DNA of 64,000 nt from Fragum whitleyi. Lineage: Eukaryota > Mollusca > Bivalvia > Cardiida > Cardiidae. The notes below the pieces were generated by a model, which did no database searches, was not told the DNA's origin, and saw nothing but the letters and a program-made list of their open reading frames with translations. The stretch lies in assembly GCA_948146395.1 (NCBI GenBank), contig OX411559.1:25618710-25682709 (forward strand). Direction: 5' to 3'. Numbering within the stretch: position 1 is the first letter of the stretch; each line of letters opens with the position of its first letter. Shown piece after piece: positions 1-12,002 of this stretch. Both the position numbers and the translations under genes were made by a program.

Positions 1-150
1 GTATTTTTAATAAAAAGAAAGTGAGAAAAACCAGGGATCCAACCTTGGGCGCTCCAGCCGCCATAATATAACTGAATGAATGTAAAAGCGGCATTTAAAC
101 CATACAAACAAAAAACAAACAAACAAACAAACACCAACAAACAAACTGAT
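1..150. repeat. SINE-like tail with (AAAC)n
   Basis: CCGCCATAATATAACTGAAT followed by an (AAAC)n run at 106-135. A matching CTGCCATGATATAACTGAAA stretch lies at 62726-62770. This suggests a dispersed short retroelement cut by the window edge. Confidence 0.4.
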
Positions 151-473
151 TTATTCATTTATCAAAATTGTAACGTTATAAATCATAAGTGAATATTTTA
201 ACATTACTAAATTTATTAAATGAGTCTTCGATAAACAGATAAAAAGATCAAGATCTGCCAAGTTTATAACCGAATAAGATGAAAAGTTCAATAAATTTGG
301 TACCACAAAGTTGATTATCTATTCATTTGATAGCCAAATTTTAAGCAAAAAATCGACGACCTTAAAAACCCCCAAAAGAAATCTGAATTTATAAATGATT
401 TTAAACGAGACAAGCTTCAAGCCGAGAGGACAACCGCTCATTGCGTATCGCAATTCCGATATTCCAGGGGAAA

Positions 474-755
474 ATGAATTTCATAGGCATGCTATTTTTG
501 TCACTGTTCATGTCTCAATACTGTGAAGGCAATATAGCAACCAATTTCGCCATAACATTTGAAATACTAACGCCTGAGAGGTCATTTGGCGCCCTGATGT
601 GTGGCGTAAAAAAACACAACCAAACCTTGGCTGTAAAGTTCGATACTACGACAAAGGAATGTACGGCTCTCCCAGACTCTTGGTTTACGACCAGAAAAAT
701 AATACAGGGCAACGCCTACTATCTACAAACAATGTTTGAGGAGATATTTGAGCCT
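474..755 (+). CDS. Galectin-domain gene exon 1: signal peptide and PAN-like segment
   Basis: It encodes residues 1-94 from ATG 474 to a donor CCT|GTAAGT. The leader is rich in Leu, Phe and Met and ends Y-C-E-G. The segment R-S-F-G-A-L-M-C ... K-E-C-T-A-L has the spacing of the outer cysteines of PAN/apple modules. Codons are open to the donor and the frame stops 15 bases into the intron, as expected. Confidence 0.75.
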
Positions 756-3700
756 GTAAGTCCATAGTCACATGGGTCCATGTTATAAATAGATTCTACA
801 AACTTACCAATATCAATGCCACTAAAATAAATATAGACAAGGTAGTGCAGCCGCCATTTTTTTATGGAACGGATGTTTTTACAAGCATCCTTTGTTTCCA
901 CCAAATGAAATGCTGACTCATGGGAATCCAGAACCGAAATAGATTGTAAAAACATCCGTTAACTTAAAAAACGTCGCAGTCTGACTCTAGACAACGCTTA
1001 TGCTAAATCCTTTCGGTAACAATTCGATTAAGGAATTTGACCCGTAATAGTTCTGCAACGTTTCGAAAGTAACCACTTTAACAGTATTAACCGAGGTTTC
1101 CTTTTGATTCGTTTTAGGAAACATCGGTTAAAGATTACGTGTTTCGAAGTGTTGCGGAACTATTATAAGTCAGATGGCAACTTATAAAAAATAGTTAATG
1201 CGGCATAAATCGTGCTTTGCCCTTTGATATCTTTTTTCACCTTGAATTGCTAGCGGATGGTAATGATTTTGTAATTTCGTCGCTGAATACGTTATAACGT
1301 CATAGCAGTACTTAATATATGGTTAATTCACGTTTTTGATGGCGTTAACATTTGCAGAGACCCGACAAATGGTTTAACGTCCGAGTGCGAAGCACGAGGG
1401 TGTTAAAGCATTTTGAGGGTCTCTGCAAATGTAAACGCCCGAAAAAATGTGAATTGACGCTATTATTGCATAAAAAGTTAGATTAGATTATAAATCCAAA
1501 CAGATATTACGGAATTATTTCATAGAACGATATAAAACCAGTTACAAACTTACGAATATGCCGGAACAATTGTATCATACATTACACCGTCCATTTTCTT
1601 TATAGCGACGTAGCTTGATAAATTCATAACGTCACACAACTTTACGCGGGAATTAGAGCAACGTCTTTAGGTATGCTCTATGATTATGTTTGACATGAAT
1701 AATTTTCACACATTTTACTGATCAATGCGTACAGTCTTCTAGATCTTTTTATTGTTGTATTTTTAATCGAATGCATAAAACACCCTCTAAGGACGAACTA
1801 ATATTGCAGGAAAATATAAGAAACATAGAAATTGGTTAAATTGTATAAGCCCAAATCGCGGATATTTAAATAAAAAGCCGGGCATTAACGGCACGTTAAT
1901 TTACTGATTAATCCACGTTTTATTCCGTTAACGCCCGGGTTTTGTCCGTTAACGTATGCCATAAACGATTCGAAAACACACATTAATGCAATAATTATCA
2001 TAAATACCTATACATGGCATGGACACTTACGAAATTTCAGTGCTGCTATACGCTGCAGAAGTAAAAACCGGAAGCGTTTTATTTATCCGAAATCTATATC
2101 TTCCGAAACTATCCTGCATCGAGCCGATTTCAATTTTTTCTCATTAGGCGCGGGCAACCTTAATCCTTTGCTGTTTAATCCCTGCTTTTTACGTGTCTAT
2201 GATTTTATGATTGAGAAAACATTGTGAAAAAAGAAGAAATTGCTTCTGACAAGCAATTTCTTCTTTTTCCACACTATTTTCTACCCTACTGAATGGTTAT
2301 TTTTCAAATTAAATCCACTTTAAATTTTCGTCTGCAAAACCTTTGAATTTGGACAGGTCGAAAATTTTGTAAAACAGGAAAGGGTTAAGGTAACTACACA
2401 CACATAGCGAGGCATTGTAGGTCCAAATTTCCCAAAGACCGAAAATCTTGTCTAATGCTAAAAAACAGAACTTTACAATGTCCGCTTACATAAAGGGGTC
2501 TTAAAAAGGGATTTCATAACAAAGAATTGACGTCATCAAGGGACCGACCCTCTTTTTTAAGGAGCAAATTCAGTAAATGTCCAGTTTTTCGTATATAATT
2601 AACCGTTTTTAATCCAGAAAACTATATTTCCTTTGTAAACAAGACGCCTTTGGTTGAGCTTTGTTTAATATGATGATATATGTGTAGGAAATGCAATAAG
2701 GTATTATGTATTTTAAGAGTTTATGCCTTCCGCGTTGCTTTTTTCGAGTGCAGTTACTGTAAATACAGACATTTTTCTAGAAAATTTGTTCGGTGACCAA
2801 TGCTGAAATTCAGATGTGTTGCTGCCAAACCATTCATTTGAAGCTTTTTTATAATAAAAATCATAAGTCTTCGGGTTTGATTTTTTGTAAAACTCGATTC
2901 CGCGAAGATAGCGTCGCGTCAAATGTTCACAAAAGCTCTCTTTTTAAACAGAAAAGATATTAAGTGATTTTTTTTACTTTTCTTAGACTCACATTCCGTT
3001 TTAATACGTCTGAAATCTATATTTTACGCTAAATCTGAATTTGAAATATGTTAGATTTCCTTTTTTCACAAAGATTGATGTCAAATAAGCATAGTAACGA
3101 TGGTTTTGGCACGTCGTCGAATTCGACGAGGAATGTTGCAACAACTTCATAAAACCGAATTAAACGAAAAATGTTACCCGAAGACTTCATTTTTAATTGA
3201 AAATATAATCCATTATTATTTCGCTACTATTTAGGAAAGAATCCGAATAGGTCACCGGACGAATCTTTGAGAAATTTCTTTTTTATTTACAAAAATGATA
3301 TGGAATTAGGTACGTCAAATCTTAATATTACGAAACAGGTAGCATTTAAGGCCTGTAATTATATTTGAATATGTACAGAAATAAGATTACTAGCTCGGGC
3401 GATCTTGGACCTTCTAAATGAAACTTTTATCGAAAAAATCGGCCTATCAATTCAGAAAATATTTGCAAATACTGATTTTGGCGGATCGTAAAGGGGTTAG
3501 CCCCTAAATGAAGTCATGACGTCGAATGAACGAGCTTGCTTCAAACCCTTTTAATTGCGAGTTAGTTAATGATCGCAGTTTGAATATGAAATTCAGCAAT
3601 TTTTGAGGGATTTTAAGAAAGTCGAAAATTCGACGATATTATTTGTCCGAAGTTACCTTAGATGTACACATATAATTTCAGACTAAGGAAACTGGTCTAC

Positions 3701-6700
3701 TTGACGTTCCTGGAGTTTTCTCGACAGGTGCAGCGCTACTTGTTGTATTCAACACGGGAGAATTGACACCAACTACACAGTAAGTACACTATAGTTCCAC
3801 AATGTAGAGTGAGTGATTAAAGGTCAATTTTGTCTATACCTGGTATAGACAAAAATGACCTTTGATCACTCACTTAAACTTGTGGATCTATAGGTAACAT
3901 CACGAAATTGACAATTACTCCCATCCAAACCATTCTAAAGCACTCCCTCAGCAAACCATTCTTTCATTCCAAATACTCACTCCGTCCCAAAACCATTCAA
4001 GAGCATTTCGTAATCATTAAACGAATAATATTCAATTCAAATCACCGATCCTCACAGTGCATTTAGACGTTTACGTACGAATAACGGAACACCGCGCCGC
4101 TTATCACAGTGTATTTAAACGTTTTATGCATATCAAATCATTGCGCCGATCCTGACAGTGTGTTTAGACGTGTATGTACGAATATCGAAACATCTCATCG
4201 CTTTTCACGGTGCATTCAGACTTTGTTGAACGAATTTCGAAATATTGCACCTCTGTTTTAAGTGCATTTATGCGCTTTTGTACGGTTATTGAAACAAAAT
4301 ATTATTGATCACAGAGAATTCGAAGTAGTGCACTGGTCCTCAAGGTGTATTTAGACCTTCTTATATATATATGAATATTTTATCATTGTACCGCAGTTCA
4401 AGTTGCATTTACATGATTTTGAACGAAAACCGAACCACTGTTCACAGCATTTTAAGACGTTTTTCTGCATATCGAACCATTGCAACACTGTTCATTTGGC
4501 CATTTAGATGTGGAAGAACGATTATCGGTGCTTCACAACGTTATTCTTAGAGCATTTATAGGTAAACCATCTATATGAATGTTTATTAACAGACTTTCGT
4601 TGACTTAATATATACTTAGCAAAAAATAAACTTTTCATGACTAACTTGGGGCTCTAGTGTCGCTTTGAAACCATATAGAATGAAAGTTTTACTATTACAT
4701 GAAACTTGAAAGTAATATTCGTCGGTTTATGCATGGAAGGTTCAGTACCGTATGTCTATAAAATGACGGTTTTATTGGTGATCGAAGGACAAAGGGACTG
4801 ATTTCAAAAACCACAGAAATGAGAGAAAGTTTATCAGTGATTTTTGTTCATCATTCCTTGAAGTTTTCTTGCTTAAGGTTCATGTAAAAGCTTTCGAACC
4901 GAATTCAATGAAGCTTCTATTTACAAAAAAGACAGTTTTCCCATATAAACAATATATCAAATTGAAACTGTATATTAGACAACATTAGAGGCCCCATCTC
5001 ATAACAGAATAGCCAAACCATTATGGAAAAGGGTTATTTTGTTCAAAACCAACAACTTCATTACGACTGGATAAAATTTGCTTAAACATGAGCAGAAAGT
5101 AGACAAATGTACCTACTAGGTACTCCTACAACAACCTTAGATATCTAAATCAGTCTCAAAATGCTCTTTTGCAACAATCACTTTCCATTTAATTTGTCAA
5201 CATACATGTCAAACCGGTTTGGTCTGTTTTTAAAATATATGTTAGGTTTGGTGCAACATCACACCATAATATTGTGAAACAATTTCTGTGATTTGTTTTC
5301 AAATTATAGATTAAATAGATTACTAAATATTTATCATTTTGTGAAATAAATTGATATATTGGTTTAAAACCTTACAGGTATATAGACTATTAATGTCTAT
5401 TTATGTTGCGATAATACACCATACCTTACAAAGGTCTACACGTTTATAAAATTAGACTGACATATATAACAAATGTCTTAATAGAATAAGTCAAAATGAA
5501 TTGCATGCATAACTTCGTTCAGAGTCCGAGTTTTATACCAATTGTTGTCGTAGTACCTGAGCAGTACTTTAGACTGTACTTAGTTAAAATAGAAGCCAAT
5601 TTTACCCAACAGGCATGCAGTTTTTGTTCTGTACAAAATGACCCTTTTCCACAATGTTTCGGCTATACCATTATATATATGCCAGTCTTATATAGCTTAA
5701 CTGCTTGTGCTCATAAACAGCTTTATATTCATATATAATATACCTGGACCTACTGCTTAATCTTGGAAGATGAAGTGCCCTTAAAATTGGGCGTTCCAAT
5801 ATCGTGAGTGACCAACGTCTGAAATAAACACCTATAATTGTCTTGCAGATATCTTTCCTTTGATGGCACGAATGAGAAAATACTTATGCGATGGTAACAA
5901 CGCCTCTACATAACGTCACAAGGGGCCTATCTTTTCTCGAGCGATACCTCTAGTGGTTGCGAACCGATTATCTAGTTAAATAATATGGGTTTAAACGTCG
6001 CTTGCAATAGTTAAATATTTAAAATTCGACCGCTGGTACACCTATCCTTAGTTTCTTGTCGTTTCTCACGTCAGGTCTAGAACATTTCATCTGAGCCACC
6101 AGGGGATTTTCTATCTTAGGCGTATCACTCGCCCATTCTTTTGGAGACAAAACACACTATTCACAATGTCATTTGTCAAATATGGGATGAAGATGGCCGA
6201 GCAGGAGATCGAACCCACAACCCGATGATTGAAAACCAGACGCGTTACCGACTGTCCTAATCGGGCTTGAATCTAAACCAAGATGTTAAAATGTGAATTT
6301 CCTGTATCGAGTAGCCAGACCTAAGATTGATGTTATAGACAGACATGGAAGTTCTATGCAAAGCAGTAGTCTGATTTCTGCCTTTTTTCGATTGCCATAG
6401 CATACCCGTTTTAATAAGATTGTGCAAACAATTTTGTTTTTCGTGTCAATGCTACGGAATGAGTGTGACTGAGTAACAAAATGCACTCAAAATGAACTTT
6501 GGGGTAGCACAACACGAATATGTGACCAAAACAGGAAGTGACGCACTAGCTCGTGCTCGCTCCAGTCGCGCTCAATCTTGCGTCTGTATAGTCTCTATCA
6601 TAAACCCTACTAGCAAATATCAATAAAGTAAGCCTATAGTCACTGTAAGTCAATAAAAGCAGACCAAGAAGTATGTAAAGTTTCTTTTCTTACTAAATAT

Positions 6701-9700
6701 AGATTAATTTGGACCAGCGAATTTTTTGCAGTCACAATCACTAACTGTACTGAAAGATTTAAGAAAAGCAAAACTAGGGGCATTTATACCATTTTATACC
6801 ATTCTCTTAATATTTCTTTTATCGGTAAACGTCATGGGTCGAAGCGTAAAAGTAACATACTGTCGAAACCAACTTCATCATGAAGAAACTTAAGTTGACG
6901 CTTTGCTGGCTATTGTTAACATACAAAATATTTAAGGAAGTCTCAAAGTTCAAATGAGTGCAAACTGCCTCTGGCAGCTTAACTACTAAATCAATGAATG
7001 TTTTCGCCATAAAAAGTAGTTCTCCCGTAATGTTGCCTACCTATGTCTGCAGACTTTAAGCTCGGAAGGGGAAATCGGGCTTATGGTGAACAGTGTGATC
7101 ATTAGATATCCCTCCTACGTCGTTTGTCATCAACTCTCTTTACTGTTAAAATCATAGGGGTAACAATTCATAAATATTGGATAGTAATCTTTGTCAGGTC
7201 ATTATGAATTAAAAGGAATTGAAAGAAAAGAATACCTGTTGACACTTTCTTTGTTTACAATTTAAGGGCCTCACCTTTAGCGCATTTATGATAAACTTGT
7301 ACAGTATGTTAGTCAAAATGACAAAACCTTCTGAAAGAGCGAAGTTCATCTGAAAATACAAACGTAGGGACATGGAAATTTGGCTCACCCGTGATGAACA
7401 ATGACCAGAATACTTTTTTATGTCAGAAAGGGGACTCAATTAGAAAATGAGAACATTTGAGCAGAAAAAAGGGAAGAAAATCTGGATTTATGAGAAATAT
7501 TTCACACTCACGGTTGTACAGTGTATTGGAATGTGGATTTCCAAGAATGTCACTTATGTGCAAAGTAATGACTTAGCTTGACCAGAATTTTCACTGTGCA
7601 CACTACGGTCACTTGGATGAACTATATTTAAATAAGAACTCATTCGAAAGTATGCTTTTTAACTCCTAGCTTCATTTTAACCCTGATTTTTTTTCATAAT
7701 AAATTTTTAAAAGGAAGATTATTAAAATATCTTTGTTTTGCTAGCTTTCAGTACTTTCAGTACTTTTATTTATACAAAGGTACGTATATTTCTTATCTAA
7801 AGGGAGGAAATGAAATATCGTAAATTTCTCTAAATTCGGACGAAAATAGTGATAATGTATTTCATTCAAAACTCGCTCCACATACTCATTCAATATCATT
7901 AAATAATATTTCGACTTTCAGGAAAATTTACTTAAAGTGCCATCTAAATTGGATGAACCGTATAAATGGTGTTGTATTTGTCTCTGAAATTTATGATACC
8001 CCCTCAAATACACAAAAAAACCTACTTTTAGTTCGTTCTTTTTACAGTAAACAACATCTGAAATTGGCTAGCGGTTTTGGAATGTTTTCCGAATGAAGTG
8101 GCTTGAATAGAAGGAGCGGGTTTTAAATGTAATAAAGGGGAGGTAATCCGTTATCGCTATTTTTCATGGGACCAAATTAGCGATATCTTTGCCTCCTTTT
8201 TTAGAATATACATGCTTTCGTATTTGAGTGTTGTCACGGACCAATTAGACACTTTTTAAATCCGCAGAATCCAAATAAACCAAGGAAATATTTGATCGAT
8301 TAAATGACTCTCGATCGCACGGAGCGTTTACGAAGTGTTAATGAACATTTTGGAGCATTTGTAAATGGTTTGAGAAGTGTTAAGAATAAATGAATGGAGC
8401 ATTGAGCGAGTGATTGATATGGGATGGTTTTGATCAAGGTAAATGTCTATTTTAAGATGTTACAGTTAAGTGCATCGTGAAATTGGCATTCTTTTCAATC
8501 AAAACCATTCTAAATCGCCCAATCAGTTTCCATTCATTCATTCTAAACACTCACCCAAATTGATCAAAAACGCTCAAACCCATTGAAAAATATAGAATCA
8601 ACAACGTTATTCAAAATAGATTTGGAGAATTTCACGATTTCACTGACATAATTCAAATTATAAGCGTCTAATAGGTTCTTGAAGAAATATGAATAACTAC
8701 CTGTACATGTACTTTCTGTTTTGCAGCACCGTCCTTCAGCTGCGTGCCCACAGTCCAAATGAGTTTCTAGTTTTGAGTGTAGGCTTACGACATAATATTC
8801 CACGAACTAGCTATAATACTTTTAAGGACGGATTATTTGAGAGCGAAGAGCGGTCTGAATTGTTGGTAACCAAGCCGTTTACAACTTATAGAATCAAGAT
8901 TGTAATGATGAACTATGAATTTCAAGTAAGTTTTAATGTAGGCCTAAAGTGTCTCACGAACTAACGATCGCTTAGCCCTTGGCCGCCGACAAGCTTATCG
9001 CAAAGCCACGGATCTTGTTCAGAAGTTTGTACAGTTTGGTACTGTTAGGAACATCGTATTATTGTCCAGTTGAACGATTTGGGTATGATCGAATTGCTTT
9101 TCAATAGCACGCTTTTTCTAATTTTAAGGCAAAAATAAAATTCAAGACTGCTTCTTACCGAGCGGATTATAACAAAATGTCTTTTTTTCATAATTTAAGA
9201 ATGGGTTGTGAAAAAAGTTTTTGCAATTCGTCTCCGTAATGAGAGGTTCAAGGCCAAGGTTAAGATGGTGGTCAAAAGTTTGCAGTCTCGAAACTGTATT
9301 CCTTGTAAAGATTGATTGAATGGAGTTTTACGCAGCTTTCAACACTTTTTAGTTATATCGCGGCGGCTGGATTACCTAACAATGGTTTCCTGGCATTTCT
9401 CTCACCGGTTCAACCACCACATCCTTTCATAGCCTCCAGCTGCTATCTCACATAGGTCTACGATTATCAACCTATTGGTGAGAGACAAATAGTTGGAAAG
9501 AATGAGTCCCGCAGTCGGGGATCGAACCCGGGATGTCCCTATAAAGCCATCTGGTCATTACTTCCCAATTATGATATATTTTGGTTATGGTTATTGGTTC
9601 TTGCAAGGAAAACAAAATTTGTCATTTCAACTCCAAAGTGAAAGAAAAGAAATATAATTTTTTTTGCGCATTTGGCGTCCCTGCATTTTTTGTTTTTTGT

Positions 9701-9847
9701 TTGTTTCATTTGGGTGCGTTTCAGATTTCAGTAGACGGGCATCCAAGTTACAACTTTACCAGACGCTATCCCGACATCCCCGGGTACTTCCGGTTTACCA
9801 GCGGCGCCAGTATCTGCCACCAAGTCCAGTTCTTCTTTCCGGTTTAA
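474..9847 (+). CDS. Secreted PAN-like/galectin-domain protein, complete 4-exon gene
   Basis: Exons are 474-755, 3682-3779, 8727-8925 and 9725-9847, all with GT-AG introns. Phases (0, 2, 0) close into 233 residues plus TAA. Residues 1-19 are a hydrophobic signal peptide. Residues 30-70 resemble a PAN/apple core (C43...C63-T-A-L) with the inner cysteines missing. Residues about 98-231 read as a galectin sandwich. H149, R153, N157, E167 and R169 match galectin sugar contacts of the H-x-N-x-R, N and W-x-x-E-x-R type, while the second Asn is I151 and the stacking Trp is F164. V-D-G-H (196-199) and the T-R-R strand match the late galectin strands. Classical galectins lack signal peptides, so export through the ER is unusual. 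N49-Q-T is a possible glycosylation site. The start is the ATG at 474; an upstream in-frame TTG at 441 is not needed. A lectin role is inferred, and sugar binding may be altered. Confidence 0.8.
868..960. repeat. Short inverted repeat in galectin intron 1
   Basis: Exact 17-base arms AACGGATGTTTTTACAA (868-884) and its complement (944-960) flank about 59 bases. Probably a small palindromic element. Confidence 0.5.
1029..1172. mobile_element. F3 hairpin MITE, diverged copy
   Basis: GACCCGTAATAGTTCTGCAA opens it and GTTGCGGAACTATTATAAGT closes it, around a GAGGTTTCC/GGAAACATCGG core. It is the most diverged F3 copy in the window. Confidence 0.55.
1321..1455. repeat. Inverted repeat with TTTGCAGAGACCC arms
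   Basis: GTTAATTCACGTTTT ... CATTTGCAGAGACCC is mirrored by GGGTCTCTGCAAATG ... AATGTGAATTGACG. The right arm and its flank recur at 12003-12185 and the left arm at 12606-12655, so this is a dispersed palindromic element. Confidence 0.55.
1878..1938. repeat. Short hairpin CCGGGC(A)TTAACGG
   Basis: CCGGGCATTAACGG at 1878 pairs with CCGTTAACGCCCGG near 1925-1938. Nothing links it to a gene. Confidence 0.4.
2228..2275. repeat. Hairpin GAAGAAATTGCTT/AAGCAATTTCTTC
   Basis: A perfect stem flanked by A and T runs. It resembles the GGAGAAATTGCTT hairpins at 40226, 45287 and 53597. Confidence 0.4.
2387..3662 (-). mobile_element. F5 element (about 1.28 kb), reverse copy in galectin intron 1
   Basis: It begins AGGTAACT and ends AGTTACCT, so short inverted ends are visible. 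The body matches 10617-11660 and 30889-32180 on the other strand, sharing TATTTGCAAATA, CTCGGGCG/CGCCCGAG and CGCGGAATCGAATTT landmarks. No transposase frame is present, so it is probably non-autonomous. Confidence 0.6.
3682..3779 (+). CDS. Galectin-domain gene exon 2
   Basis: Acceptor TAATTTCAG, donor CACA|GTAAGTA. The 98 bases enter in phase 0 and leave two bases (CA) that complete His127 with exon 3. It encodes the first predicted galectin strand (L-L-D-V-P-G-V-F-S-T-G) and an F-N-T-G-E linker. The exon is too short to appear as an ATG-initiated frame; it was found from its splice sites and the fitting phase. Confidence 0.7.
3793..3890. repeat. Hairpin just inside galectin intron 2
   Basis: The arms GTTCCACAATGTAGAGTGAG and TCACTTAAACTTGTGGATCT meet at TATACCTGGTATA, 14 bases after the exon 2 donor. 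One arm matches the splice-donor region at 30265-30288. Confidence 0.55.
3894..4040 (+). mobile_element. F1 element, 5' fragment
   Basis: AACATCACGAAATTGACAAT followed by the F1 body words CCAAACCATTCTAAA and AAACCATTC. The 3' half is missing. Confidence 0.5.
4041..4560. repeat. Degenerate minisatellite, about 50-bp unit
   Basis: The word CACAGTGCATTTA and variants start at 4053, 4105, 4154, 4206 and 4258, 49-52 bases apart. They then recur less regularly near 4340, 4397, 4443, 4497 and 4547. Units share GACGTTT.TGTACGAATATCG. The array decays to the right. Confidence 0.6.
4561..6180. other. Galectin intron 2, no exon seen
   Basis: AT-rich sequence. The open frame at 5496-5738 (+) has no homology that I recognise and no paired splice sites in phase with the gene. 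Confidence 0.4.
6193..6266 (-). repeat. tRNA-like sequence (SINE head or tRNA pseudogene)
   Basis: Read on the minus strand it has an A-box-like TAGGACAGTCGGTAACGCG, a loop TTTTCAA and a B box GTGGGTTCGATCTCC. The anticodon stem mispairs and the acceptor ends (GCCCGA/TCGGCC) do not fully pair. It is therefore unlikely to be a working tRNA. Confidence 0.5.
7800..8692. mobile_element. Cluster of F1 elements before galectin exon 3
   Basis: A right-half fragment lies at 7800-7920. A nearly complete reverse copy lies at 8046-8468, with GGGGAGGTAATCC and TTGCCTCC hairpin halves. A truncated forward copy lies at 8459-8692. The last two meet head to head near TGTTACAGTTA. Confidence 0.65.
8727..8925 (+). 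CDS. Galectin-domain gene exon 3: carbohydrate-contact strands
   Basis: Acceptor CTGTTTTGCAG, donor TTTCAA|GTAAG. The 199 bases take two bases from exon 2 and leave in phase 0, encoding residues 127-193. It holds H149-N-I-P-R153, N157 and F164-E-S-E167-E-R169, then P-F-T-T-Y-R-I-K-I, which matches the galectin 'PF..G..F.L.I' strand. A fragment of an F1 element ends about 35 bases before the exon. Confidence 0.78.
9310..9580 (-). repeat. tRNA-derived SINE-like repeat in galectin intron 3
   Basis: It starts GATTGATTGAATGGAGTTTT and contains CACATAGGTCTACGATTATC and a B-box complement GGGATCGAACCCGGGA. It matches 45055-45240, which lacks the distal part. Confidence 0.55.
9725..9847 (+). CDS. 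Galectin-domain gene exon 4 (terminal)
   Basis: Acceptor GTGCGTTTCAG, stop TAA 9845-9847. It encodes residues 194-233, beginning I-S-V-D-G-H and running through N-F-T-R-R to F-R-F-T-S-G-A-S-I. This matches the last conserved galectin strands (F-x-V-x-V-N-G ... H-R ... I-x-G-D). The protein ends soon after the sandwich. Confidence 0.75.
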   Translation: MSVDGHPSYNFTRRYPDIPGYFRFTSGASICHQVQFFFPV

Positions 9848-9911
9848 CAGCAGATGATTAAAGAACACTCGATTTTGTTCTATCGGTAGAACAATTTCAG
9901 ACATTACAAAA

Positions 9912-9924
9912 AATAAAAAATAAA
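9912..9924 (+). terminator. Polyadenylation signals of the galectin-domain gene
   Basis: Two AATAAA hexamers (9912-9917 and 9919-9924) lie 65-77 bases past the stop codon, on the coding strand. Confidence 0.55.
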
Positions 9925-10616
9925 GCATTTAGATTCTCTGGTTTCGTTTCAAGTATAAGGTTGACAATTTCCGGTCTATCTATAGAGATCCTCTTGAGTT
10001 CTGCTGAGTCAACAGAACCCTCACAGGTTCTGCGGAATAGGCCTCAAGAATAATACGGGAACAGGCATAAAAGCGCGTCGATTCGAGCCTGGAGTTTCAT
10101 CACGTCAAAAGAATCAAGGTTTCTGCTTACGATGACATGAATGAAACAAAATCAAGAATAGATGTATTAAAACCGGACATTTTTTCATTTGAAAACGAAA
10201 CGCGTTTGTAATTTAATTGTTTATTTATGACCCAAAAGGTATAATGAAATCGCCATAGACGATCGGAAAGCATTAAAGAAATGTGCTTTTCTTCAAGCGT
10301 ATTGACCGAAGTGGCACCAGAAGCCAAATTACTGAGGAATAGGAATTAACCAGACACATTCTTATTCCGGTCAGGAAATTAATTATTTACTAGTGTTTTC
10401 CTTCCCTACTATTACGCAGGTCCCTGAAAATTTATCAGAAGATAGGGTTAATTGTATTTTTTAAAAGTATACTGCCAAAAATAATCTACCTTAAACATAA
10501 GTATCAAGGAGGAAACAAAGAAGCAGGTTAAAATGCTGTTGAAAAGGAGTATGTTTTGTGTTTAAAAAACATAATCTGCAATCACGAACTTAATGGCCAA
10601 ATATATTTGCGTTTAA

Positions 10617-11660
10617 GGTAACTGCGGACAGATAATATGGTCGAAATTTTGATTTTCTTAAAATCTCGCAATAATCGCTGAGATTAATCTTTAAAGTACG
10701 GAAATTAACTAACACGCAATAAAAGGGGATTTGAAGCTCGCTCATTCGATGTCATTACGTCATTTAGGGGCAAACCCCTTTTCGACCCACCAAAATCAGT
10801 ATTTGCAAATACTTTTTAAACACTTTGCCTTTTTTCGAAAAAAAGTTTCATTTAGAAAGTCAAAGAACGCTCGAGCTAGCCGTCTTATTTTTGAGCACAT
10901 TCAAACATAAAAACCGGGCTGAAGCGCTTTCTTATTCGTGATTTTTCAGATTTGACGTGACTTGTTCAATTTCATTGTTTTGCAAATAAATAGAAATCTC
11001 TTAAAATGTTGATTTTTTCGCTGCGCTACTACACTGGGGCGCACTAGTCATGCTTTATACAATGATATGCCTTCGGGTTAAATATTCCATTAAATGATCT
11101 TATGAAGTTATTGCAACATTCTTCGTCGAACTCGACGTCGCACTGAAGCCATCATTACTATACATATTTAACTAATCTTCGTGCAATAAGAAATTTTAGA
11201 ATATTTCTTGAGATTTATTTTGAAATATAGACTTCATGCGTATTAAATCTGATTGATATTTTTAGAAAAGTAGAAAAACACTTAATTTTTTATCCGTTTT
11301 AAAAGAGAGCTTTTGTGAACATTTGACACGACGTAGAAATATAGTTTATTTTGCGCTATCTTCGCGGAATCGAATTTTACAAAAAAATCAAACCCGAAGA
11401 CATACGACTCTTATTTTAAAAATCATCTGCGGAATGGTTTGGAAGCATCATATCTAAATTAATTTCAGCATAGGTCACCGAAGAGTTTTTCGAGAAAAAA
11501 AATGTCTATATATACAGTAACTGCATTCGAAAACAACAACGAAGAATGCGTAAACATTTAATACGCTACACTTTATTGCATTTATATACTCGTGTATCTT
11601 TAAATTAATCAAAGCTCAATATCTTTACGAAGTAAAAAGCGTTTTCGGTATAATTACCAT
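10617..11660 (+). mobile_element. F5 element, forward copy
   Basis: GGTAACTGCGGACAGATAAT opens it, matching 30892. It shares the CATTTAGGGGCAAACCCC block and the CGCGGAATCGAATTTTAC block with the other F5 copies. The right end is lost or diverged. Confidence 0.6.
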
Positions 11661-12002
11661 TTGATTAATCCGAACGGGGGAGTCAGTGATTTTGGTCTAT
11701 ACAATGGCACCTATTTTTTCAGCTATTTTTATTACTTTTATTGCAGTTAACAACATCAAAAAAATGACAAGTTGAACAGTTCGGAATGATTTCGGAATAA
11801 AGTTGAATTGTTGTGAGAAGCAATATCTGAACTAAAAAAAGGGAGGTAATACAATACCAAAATTAGTGAAAATTCCCCACCCCTTTAATAAAATCTGCCA
11901 ACTTTTCCTTTATCTTGACCTTTGGATCTAACCAGGCGCTTTAAGATCACTCAATCCCTCATCGATGAATGATTTGATCGATTTGAAGAAAGTGTGACTG
12001 TC

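Noticed and set aside
6193..6266. Functional tRNA (possible Glu anticodon TTC)
   Set aside because: The anticodon stem and acceptor stem mispair. It is better read as a SINE head or pseudogene.
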